From assembly GCA_047605605.1 (NCBI GenBank), contig JASGFG010000068.1, positions 1 through 22,042 of the forward strand: a stretch of DNA of 22,042 bases, given 5' to 3'. This document shows, one piece after another, positions 7,445-12,877 of the stretch (position 1 is the stretch's first letter; every line of letters begins with the position of its first letter). Under the pieces are notes generated by a model. The model did no database searches. It was not told the origin of the DNA and saw only the letters and a program-made list of their open reading frames with translations. This stretch comes from JAATGA01 sp047605605. GTDB taxonomy: Bacteria; Pseudomonadota; Alphaproteobacteria; Rhodobacterales; Rhodobacteraceae. The position numbers and the translations under genes are program-made.

Positions 7445-7447
7445 TTT
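7426..7447 (+). terminator. Probable terminator of pabB-pabC
   Basis: GGGGGGC, a 5-nt loop AGACA and GCCCCCC are followed by TTT. The stem is strong but the T-run is short. It is the palindromic half of the dispersed element, read in the sense that ends pabC transcription. Confidence 0.55.
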
Positions 7448-7459
7448 CCTGCCCAAAGC

Positions 7460-7488
7460 TTGACGCCCGCGCCCCGCGCGGCTAGGGC
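7460..7488 (+). promoter_or_regulatory. Candidate sigma-70 promoter of trmB
   Basis: TTGACG (7460-7465), a 17-bp spacer and TAGGGC (7483-7488). The -35 matches five of six consensus bases; the -10 is poor but keeps the leading TA. The start of transcription would fall near 7495, about 23 bases before the trmB ATG. Confidence 0.5.
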
Positions 7489-7517
7489 GCCCCCACCCGA
7501 CCAGCAGAGAGCCGCCG

Positions 7518-8210
7518 ATGACCGAGGATTCCCGACCGCGCCGCAATTTCTATGGCCGCAGCCACGGCAAGACGCTGCGGCCCAGCCAGAAGGGCTATCT
7601 GGCCGACGACCTGCCGGGGCTGACGCTGGGCGGCGTCACCACCGCCGACAACCCCGGCCGGACCCCGCTGGATGTGGCGGTGGTTTCGGGCGGGCGGCCG
7701 CTGTGGCTGGAAATCGGTTTCGGCGGGGGCGAGCACATGGTGCATATGGCCGCCCGCAACCCCGGCATCACCCTGATCGGCTGCGAGCCCTTTGTGAACG
7801 GCGTTGCCATGCTGGTCGGAAAGATCAAGGCGGCCGGGGTGCAGAACCTGTGGATCCACCCCGGCGATGCGCGCGACCTGTTCGACGTTCTGCCCGATGG
7901 CGTGCTGCACAAGGCATTCCTCAACTATCCCGACCCCTGGCCCAAGCTGCGCCATCACCGCCGCCGTTTCGTCACCCAGGACCATCTTGTGCCGCTGGCG
8001 CAGAAGATGGCGCCCGGCGCCGAATTCCGCGTGGCGACCGACATCCCCGATTATGTCCGCCAGACACTGGAAGAGGTGCCGCGCGCAGGCTTCGTTCCGG
8101 TGTCCCACAGCGCCGCCCCCTGGGACGACTGGCTTTCCACCCGGTATGAGCAAAAGGCGCTGCGCGAGGGGCGGGTGCCGCATTACCTGACCTATCGCCG
8201 CAAGGGCTGA
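7518..8210 (+). CDS. trmB: tRNA (guanine-N7-)-methyltransferase TrmB
   Basis: 230 residues, usual for the family. A SAM-binding Rossmann methyltransferase: LWLEIGFGGGEHMVHMA forms motif I, GCEPFVNGV follows, and the TrmB hallmark FLNYPDPWPKLRHHRRR is complete, containing the conserved DPWPK with downstream basic residues. The C-terminus ends with the usual WLSTRYEQKALREGR. It makes m7G at position 46 of the variable loop of many tRNAs. The basic, Ser/Arg-rich first 20 residues (PRRNFYGRSHGKTLR) are typical of alphaproteobacterial TrmB. The ATG follows an AGAG. The next gene starts 68 bp later without a visible terminator between them. Confidence 0.95.
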   Translation: MTEDSRPRRNFYGRSHGKTLRPSQKGYLADDLPGLTLGGVTTADNPGRTPLDVAVVSGGRPLWLEIGFGGGEHMVHMAARNPGITLIGCEPFVNGVAMLVGKIKAAGVQNLWIHPGDARDLFDVLPDGVLHKAFLNYPDPWPKLRHHRRRFVTQDHLVPLAQKMAPGAEFRVATDIPDYVRQTLEEVPRAGFVPVSHSAAPWDDWLSTRYEQKALREGRVPHYLTYRRKG

Positions 8211-8278
8211 TCGGCGGCCCTGATGACGGGCGCCGGATTGCGTGTCATGCTTGTCCGCGCATCGAGAGGCGGGCAGAC

Positions 8279-9337
8279 ATGGCCGACATCCGCATCACCA
8301 ACTGCCATATCCACACCTTCACGCAGGCGCATGTGCCGCGGCGCTTTCCTTCGGTCTGGCTCTGGCCGTTCCGCAAGGTGCCGCTGCTGATCCGGTTTCT
8401 GGCGTTCCTCTGCCGCCTGCCGGGCTGGATGGGCTGGGCCGATGCGCTGGACCGGCTCTGGCGGTTCCAGCAGGAGGCCGGTGCAAAGACGCAAGAGCAG
8501 ATCCTGAACCGGCTGGTGCCGCAGTATCCGCAGGCCACCCGTTTCGTCGTCCTGCCGCTGGACATGACGATGACGGGACACGGCCCGGTCCGGGCGGGGC
8601 TGCGCGAACAGCATGACGAGTTGGCGGCGCTGGTGCGGAAATACCCCGCAAAGCTCATTCCCTTTGCCACCTGCGACCCGCGCGCGCCCGGAGCCGCGGC
8701 CGAGGTGCGGCGCTGCATCACGGAACTGGGCTTTCGCGGGCTGAAGCTTTATCCCCGCACCGGGTTTTCGCCGGATCATCCGGTGCTGATGGAACAGGTC
8801 TATCCGCTGCTGGCCGAACGCAATCTGCCGGTGGTCAGCCATTGTTCGCGCGGCGGTCTTCGGGGCCGCGGGATTTCCGCAGATCAGGGCGACTGGCTCA
8901 GCCGCCCGACGGCCTTTCTGCCGGTGATGGAACGGTTCGGCGCCCTGCGCATCAATCTGGCGCATTTCGGGGGCCAGACCGACTGGCGCGCCTATGCCGA
9001 AGGCGTCGCCGACGAGGATCGCAACCAGAACTGGCTGATCGAACTGCGAGAAATGATCCGCAGCGGGCTGTGGCCGGGTCTCTGGACCGACATTTCCTAT
9101 ACTCTCTTTCATTTCGAGGACTTCGCGCCCTTTCTTCGCATCTTTCTTGAAGATCCCGCCCTTGCGCGGCGGGTGCTGTTCGGATCGGATTTCTACATGA
9201 CCCGGCAAGAGGCGCTGTCGGAGCGCGCCGTGTCCTTTCGCCTGCGCATGGTCCTGGGCGAGACGCTGTTCCGCCAGATCGCCGAGGCGAACCCCGCGAT
9301 CTGGCTGGGCGAGGTGCCCGATCCCGGCCTGCCGTGA
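8279..9337 (+). CDS. Amidohydrolase-family TIM-barrel protein, substrate unknown
   Basis: 352 residues from ATG 8279, with GAGAGGCGGGC upstream. It resembles the amidohydrolase 2 group (aminocarboxymuconate decarboxylase-like metal enzymes). Visible candidate ligands in barrel order are H10 and H12 in NCHIHTF, K156 in GLKLYPRTGF, H188 in VVSHCSRGG, H229 in NLAHFGG and D304 in LFGSDFYM. Members hydrolyse or decarboxylate small acids using one zinc or manganese. The region 20-55 is unusual: a hydrophobic, Trp-rich insert (FPSVWLWPF ... FLAFLCRLPGWMGW) which could be a membrane-associated lid. No pathway partner is nearby; it lies between trmB and aroA. I cannot name a substrate. Confidence 0.8.
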   Translation: MADIRITNCHIHTFTQAHVPRRFPSVWLWPFRKVPLLIRFLAFLCRLPGWMGWADALDRLWRFQQEAGAKTQEQILNRLVPQYPQATRFVVLPLDMTMTGHGPVRAGLREQHDELAALVRKYPAKLIPFATCDPRAPGAAAEVRRCITELGFRGLKLYPRTGFSPDHPVLMEQVYPLLAERNLPVVSHCSRGGLRGRGISADQGDWLSRPTAFLPVMERFGALRINLAHFGGQTDWRAYAEGVADEDRNQNWLIELREMIRSGLWPGLWTDISYTLFHFEDFAPFLRIFLEDPALARRVLFGSDFYMTRQEALSERAVSFRLRMVLGETLFRQIAEANPAIWLGEVPDPGLP

Positions 9338-9349
9338 TGTCCGGCGGAC

Positions 9350-9378
9350 TGGACCCTGCCGCGCGGTTGCGCTAACGC
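9350..9378 (+). promoter_or_regulatory. Candidate promoter of aroA
   Basis: TGGACC (9350-9355), 17 bp, TAACGC (9373-9378). Four of six -35 bases match and the -10 keeps only TA. It has the same GCTA-centred -10 as the trmB and bpt candidates. Located just after the preceding stop codon. Confidence 0.35.
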
Positions 9379-9406
9379 AGGCGGGATGAAAGCAAGGGGG
9401 ATGCCC

Positions 9407-10759
9407 ATGTCCGGCCACGGCGCCAGCCAACCGATGACCGCCCGCAAATCTGGCCCGCTGAAGGGCGTGGCCGAGGTGCCGGGCGACAAGTCGATCAGCC
9501 ACCGCGCGCTGATCTTCGGGGCGATGGCGGTGGGGGAAACCCGGATCACCGGCCTGCTGGAAGGGCAGGACGTGCTGGATACGGCATCCGCCATGCGCGC
9601 CTTCGGGGCCGAGGTCGTGCAGCACGGCCCCGGCGCCTGGTTGGTGCATGGCGTGGGGGTGGGCGGTTTTTCCGAGCCCGCCGATGTGATCGACTGCGGC
9701 AATTCGGGCACCGGCGTGCGGCTGATCATGGGCACCATGGCCACGACGCCGATCACCGCGACCTTCACCGGCGATGCGTCCTTGCGCAAACGCCCGATGG
9801 GCCGCGTGACCGACCCGCTGGCGCTGTTCGGGACGCGCGCCTATGGGCGGCAGGGCGGGCGGCTGCCGATGACGGTGGTGGGCGCGGCAAACCCGGTGCC
9901 GGTGCGCTATGTGTTGCCGGTGGCCAGTGCGCAGGTGAAATCCGCCATCCTTCTGGCGGGGTTGAACGCCCCGGGCGAGACGGTGGTGGTCGAGCGCGAA
10001 CCGACGCGCGACCATTCCGAACGGATGCTTCTGGGCTTTGGCGCGCAGCTTCATGTCGAAAGGACGGCCGAGGGCCATGTGATCACCCTGACCGGCCAGC
10101 CCGAGCTGCGCCCGCAAACCGTCGCCGTGCCGCGCGATCCCTCCAGCGCCGCCTTCCCGGTCTGCGCGGCCCTGATCGTCGAGGGGTCGGACATCACCGT
10201 GCCGGGCGTCAGCCAGAACCTGACGCGCAACGGGCTTTACCTGACGCTGGTGGACATGGGGGCGGACATCGAGTTCCTGAACCCGCGCGAGGAAGGGGGC
10301 GAGCCGGTCGCCGACCTGCGTGTCCGATTCAGCGGCGGGATGAAGGGGATCGAGGTGCCGCCCGAGCGCGCCCCCAGCATGATCGACGAATATCCGATCC
10401 TGTCGGTGGTCGCGGCCTTTTCCCATGGCACGACGGTGATGCGCGGCGTCAAGGAACTGCGCGTCAAGGAATCCGACCGGATCGACGCCATGGCCCGGGG
10501 CCTTGAGGCCTGCGGCGTGCGGGTGGAGGAGGATGAGGATACGCTGATCGTCCACGGCATGGGGCCGGGCGGGATGCCGGGCGGCGCCACGGCCAGGACC
10601 CATATCGACCATCGCATCGCCATGAGCTTTCTGGTGGCGGGGCTGGCCGCGAAAAAGCCCGTCTCGGTCGACGATGGCAGTCCCATCGCCACCTCTTTCC
10701 CTGTGTTTGAAAGCCTGATGGCGGGTCTGGGCGCCCCCATCGTGCGCACGAACCGCTGA
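9407..10759 (+). CDS. aroA: 3-phosphoshikimate 1-carboxyvinyltransferase (EPSP synthase)
   Basis: 450 residues. ATG 9407 is preferred over 9386 and 9401 because AAGGGGG (9394-9400) is then at ideal spacing. It transfers enolpyruvyl from PEP to shikimate 3-phosphate, step six of the shikimate pathway; its product leads to chorismate, which pabB in this window consumes. Motifs: GDKSISHR (26-33) with the conserved Lys, Ser and Arg; GNSGTGVR (98-105); ASAQVKSAILLAGLN and TRDHSERML, which mark the class II type found in Agrobacterium CP4 and alphaproteobacteria; VKESDRIDAM; and a C-terminal IDHRIAMSF. At the position where the glyphosate-tolerant CP4 enzyme has Ala100, this enzyme has G101. It ends before a strong terminator. 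Confidence 0.96.
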   Translation: MSGHGASQPMTARKSGPLKGVAEVPGDKSISHRALIFGAMAVGETRITGLLEGQDVLDTASAMRAFGAEVVQHGPGAWLVHGVGVGGFSEPADVIDCGNSGTGVRLIMGTMATTPITATFTGDASLRKRPMGRVTDPLALFGTRAYGRQGGRLPMTVVGAANPVPVRYVLPVASAQVKSAILLAGLNAPGETVVVEREPTRDHSERMLLGFGAQLHVERTAEGHVITLTGQPELRPQTVAVPRDPSSAAFPVCAALIVEGSDITVPGVSQNLTRNGLYLTLVDMGADIEFLNPREEGGEPVADLRVRFSGGMKGIEVPPERAPSMIDEYPILSVVAAFSHGTTVMRGVKELRVKESDRIDAMARGLEACGVRVEEDEDTLIVHGMGPGGMPGGATARTHIDHRIAMSFLVAGLAAKKPVSVDDGSPIATSFPVFESLMAGLGAPIVRTNR

Positions 10760-10798
10760 AGGCGCGCGAGCCGGGGCGCAGGTCGGGAAGAATGTCGG

Positions 10799-10833
10799 AA
10801 AGGTCCGGGCTTTGCGCCGGACCTTTTGCTTTT
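10799..10833 (+). terminator. Rho-independent terminator of aroA
   Basis: AAAGGTCCGG (10799-10808) pairs perfectly with CCGGACCTTT (10817-10826) around an 8-nt loop, followed by TGCTTTT. It lies 40 bp after the aroA stop. Confidence 0.85.
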
Positions 10834-10867
10834 CGGGAAAAGGCAGGGGCAGGCTGCTGTCCGGCGA

Positions 10868-10900
10868 AAACGAAAAGGGCCGCTGAAAAGCGGCCCCTTC
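10868..10900 (-). terminator. Terminator of tRNA-Gly, possibly bidirectional
   Basis: GGGCCGCT (10877-10884) and AGCGGCCC (10889-10896) flank a GAAA loop. On the minus strand the stem is followed by TTTTCGTTTT, a good U-tract 16 nt after the tRNA 3' end. On plus it is followed by CTTCGTTT, which could back up the aroA terminator. Confidence 0.8.
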
Positions 10901-10915
10901 GTTTCCGTCCGATAC

Positions 10916-10990
10916 TGGAGCGGGCGATGAGATTCGAACTCACGACCCTAACCTTGGCAAGGTTATGCTCTACCCCTGAGCTACGCCCGC
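10916..10990 (-). tRNA. tRNA-Gly (anticodon GCC)
   Basis: A complete 75-nt cloverleaf on the minus strand with encoded CCA. Acceptor stem GCGGGCG/CGCCCGC, D stem GCTC/GAGC, anticodon stem TAACC/GGTTA around loop TTGCCAA (anticodon GCC), T stem GTGAG/CTCAT with one G-U pair and loop TTCGAAT, discriminator T. It decodes GGC and GGT, the dominant glycine codons in this G+C-rich genome. A terminator follows directly. Confidence 0.98.
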
Positions 10991-11014
10991 GCCGGTTCGT
11001 CCGGTGAGGGGCGA

Positions 11015-11041
11015 TGTATAAAAGCCCTGCGCCGCCCGCAA
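11015..11041 (-). promoter_or_regulatory. Candidate promoter of tRNA-Gly
   Basis: On the minus strand TATACA (11015-11020) stands 24 nt before the tRNA 5' end and is the only A+T-rich hexamer there. TTGCGG (11036-11041) lies 15 bp upstream, one or two bases closer than ideal. Confidence 0.4.
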
Positions 11042-11072
11042 GGGGGGAAATGCGCCTGCGGCGAAAATTCCC

Positions 11073-11867
11073 TCAGCCGCAGCGTTCGATCAGCGCCATG
11101 GCCGCGGCCGGATTGCGCAGCTTTGCGCCGCTGATGACATAAAGGAACACCTCGCGCGGGGTCTTGGCGGGCGGCATGTCCGAGACGGGCGCCAGGTCCC
11201 GCGGCATCCCGCCCTGCGCCCAGTCCCTTGCCCGCCCGGCCCAGAGATCCAGCGCCGCCGCATCATAGCCCTGCGGCTGGTCGGCCTGCGTTCCCATGAT
11301 CCGCGCATAGACGAAACCGGCGGTGGCGTCGGGGATGCAGGGAAACTGCGAATCCCCCGCGGTGATCACCGCCACGCCTCGCGCGCGGCAGAGCGCGATG
11401 AAATCGGGGTGGCAGAAGCTGGGATGGCGCACCTCGACCGCATGGCGGATCGCCACCCCGTCCACCTCGCCCGGCAAAAGCGCCAGGAAGGCCGCGAAAT
11501 CTTCGGCGTCAAAGGTCTTGGTCGCGGCGAACTGCCAGTTGATCGGCCCAAGCTTTGGCCCCAGCCCGGTCACGCCCGTGGCAAAGAACTTTTCGATCGA
11601 AGGTCCCGCCTCGGCCAGCACGCGACGGTTCGTGGCGAAGCGCGGGCCTTTCAGGGCAAAGACGAAGCCCTCGGGCGTTTCATCCCGCCATTTCAGGAAG
11701 CTGTCGGGTTTCTGCGAGCCGTAGTAGGTGCCGTTGACCTCGATCGAGGTCAGGTGCTGCCCGGCATATTCCAGCTCGCGCTTTTGCGGCAGGCCGTCGG
11801 GATAGAAGACCCCGCGCCATTCGTCAAAGACCCAGCCCCCGATGCCGATGCGGATTGCCGATGCCAT
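11073..11867 (-). CDS. DUF72 (YecE-like) protein
   Basis: 264 residues, with AAGGTGATC directly upstream of the ATG at 11867. The DUF72 family has a TIM-barrel fold and no established activity. Family features are clear: IRIGIGGWVFDEWRGVFYPDGLPQKRELEYAG at the start (continuous in the protein, given in part), EVNGTYYGSQKPDSFLKW, FALKGPRFATNRR, LGPINWQF, AVEVRHPSF and FVYARIMG. Conserved Glu, Asn, Arg and His residues line the presumed pocket. The usual TYSQ/SFY motif of some members is here TYYGSQ. It stands alone between a tRNA gene and the VPLPA-CTERM gene, so context gives no help. Confidence 0.9.
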   Translation of the reverse strand: MASAIRIGIGGWVFDEWRGVFYPDGLPQKRELEYAGQHLTSIEVNGTYYGSQKPDSFLKWRDETPEGFVFALKGPRFATNRRVLAEAGPSIEKFFATGVTGLGPKLGPINWQFAATKTFDAEDFAAFLALLPGEVDGVAIRHAVEVRHPSFCHPDFIALCRARGVAVITAGDSQFPCIPDATAGFVYARIMGTQADQPQGYDAAALDLWAGRARDWAQGGMPRDLAPVSDMPPAKTPREVFLYVISGAKLRNPAAAMALIERCG

Positions 11868-11948
11868 GGGATCACCTTTCGCTGATCCTTGCAGGCTAGC
11901 AGGCGATCAAGGGTCAGGCGACCCGAAAGCGGCGGTTGCAGGCGGCAA

Positions 11949-11978
11949 AAGCAAAAGGCGCCCCCAAGGGCGCCTTTT
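11949..11978 (-). terminator. Terminator of the VPLPA-CTERM gene
   Basis: AAAAGGCGCCC (11953-11963) and GGGCGCCTTTT (11968-11978) form an 11-bp perfect stem with a CCAA loop. On the minus strand it is followed by GCTTTTGCC. It lies 26 bp beyond the stop of the gene ending at 12004; DUF72 begins further on. Confidence 0.8.
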
Positions 11979-12003
11979 CCAAAGCATCGGTTCGCCGGTG
12001 CGA

Positions 12004-12573
12004 TCAGGCGGCCTTGCGGCGGCGCAGCGCGGCCAGCCCGCCCAGACCCGCAGCCAGCATCAGGCCGGCAGCCGGAACCGGAACTGCGGCCGGCGGCACA
12101 TAGGCCATCACGCTGATCGCGTCGATGTCGAACCCGTCAGAGCTGTATTTGCGCTGCGAGATGTCGACGATCTTCAGTTTCTCGAAGATGCCGCTGATCG
12201 CGAAGTTCGCTCCGCCGTTCGACGCCTGGGCGCCCAGGTTGTTCAGGGTGCCGAGATAGGTCTCGGTCGTGCCCATGATCCCGTAGATCTGGACTTCTTC
12301 CAGATATTTGGCGAGGACTTCGTTGGTCACTTCGACGATGTTGCCGACGCCGGTGAACAAGGTGCCGAAATCGAAGATCGCATAGCCGCCGAGGCCCAGC
12401 GACAGCATCTTGCCGTTCACGCCATCCATCGCATTGTTGGGGTTCGACCGCGGGGCGCCGACAGTGCCGGCCGGGTGATATTCGACCGAGATCGGATCGA
12501 CCATCGCAGCCTGGGCGGCAGCACCGCAAACGGCCAGAGCGCAGGCAGCGCCGAGGGTTTTCATGACGTTCAT
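12004..12573 (-). CDS. Secreted protein with VPLPA-CTERM sorting tail
   Basis: 189 residues from the ATG at 12573, which has GGAGG at ideal spacing; a GTG at 12585 overlaps that site. Residues 1-22 are a signal peptide (hydrophobic core CALAVCGAAA, cleavage likely after AQA). The last 26 residues (164-189) are a sorting signal: VPVPAAG, a hydrophobic helix, then RRRKAA, matching VPLPA-CTERM tails recognised in this family by exosortase XrtD, not present in this window. The mature middle part is probably beta-rich, with FDFGTLFTG, VEVTN and SSDGFDIDAISVMAY, typical of PEP-CTERM-type exported proteins of unknown ligand. Predicted to be processed at the membrane and exported to the envelope or matrix. 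Monocistronic, with its own terminator. Confidence 0.88.
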   Translation of the reverse strand: MNVMKTLGAACALAVCGAAAQAAMVDPISVEYHPAGTVGAPRSNPNNAMDGVNGKMLSLGLGGYAIFDFGTLFTGVGNIVEVTNEVLAKYLEEVQIYGIMGTTETYLGTLNNLGAQASNGGANFAISGIFEKLKIVDISQRKYSSDGFDIDAISVMAYVPPAAVPVPAAGLMLAAGLGGLAALRRRKAA

Positions 12574-12638
12574 AAGGACCTCCACTCTTTAACGACGCGG
12601 AATTGCGTAGTAATTTACGAGTTGGATACACCATCCAG

Positions 12639-12679
12639 ATTTTGCCGCAATTGCAAAATGATTTTTCCCCAATTTTGCC
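12639..12679 (-). promoter_or_regulatory. Repeated GCAAAAT boxes upstream of the VPLPA-CTERM gene
   Basis: GGCAAAAT occurs twice on the minus strand (12639-12646 and 12672-12679, 33 bp apart, about three helical turns) and GCAAAAT once on plus (12653-12659). The inner pair forms an inverted repeat ATTTTGC-N7(reading on minus)-GCAAAAT. They lie 66-106 bp before the start codon in the most A+T-rich stretch of the window. I found no convincing -35/-10 pair; the region 12586-12740 otherwise shows nothing. Confidence 0.4.
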
Positions 12680-12786
12680 ACAAACTTTCTATCCTGGGTT
12701 GCGCTGTGTTGACCGATCCTTTCACAATCAGCTTATTTCAATGACATAGATGCCCATGTCGGGCCAATCCTGCGGCGAATCACGCG

Positions 12787-12808
12787 CCCGCGACCAGCCC
12801 GCGACCAG
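12787..12808. repeat. 11-bp perfect tandem repeat before ccmF
   Basis: CCCGCGACCAG is present twice head to tail, ending 14 bp before the candidate -35 of ccmF. It could be chance or a two-site operator. Confidence 0.5.
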
Positions 12809-12821
12809 TCGGCGCAGCCCA

Positions 12822-12850
12822 TGGTGCAAGGGCGCCACTGCCGCTAGAAT
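12822..12850 (+). promoter_or_regulatory. Candidate ccmF promoter
   Basis: TAGAAT (12845-12850) matches five of six -10 bases; the -35 at 17 bp, TGGTGC (12822-12827), is weak. The start site would be near 12857, leaving a 20-nt leader with GGAGG before ATG 12878. An alternative TTGACC at 12709-12714 lacks a good -10. Confidence 0.4.
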
Positions 12851-12877
12851 GGGCAAACGGCAGCCCGGAGGCCCCCG

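Noticed and set aside
8192..10612. 806-codon open frame on the minus strand under the amidohydrolase and aroA genes
   Set aside because: Composition is typical of an antisense shadow and both genes on the other strand have full family motifs.
12709..12738. TTGACC ... TTATTT as the ccmF promoter
   Set aside because: The -10 matches only two or three bases and it lies 140 bp upstream; TAGAAT at 12845-12850 is nearer and better.
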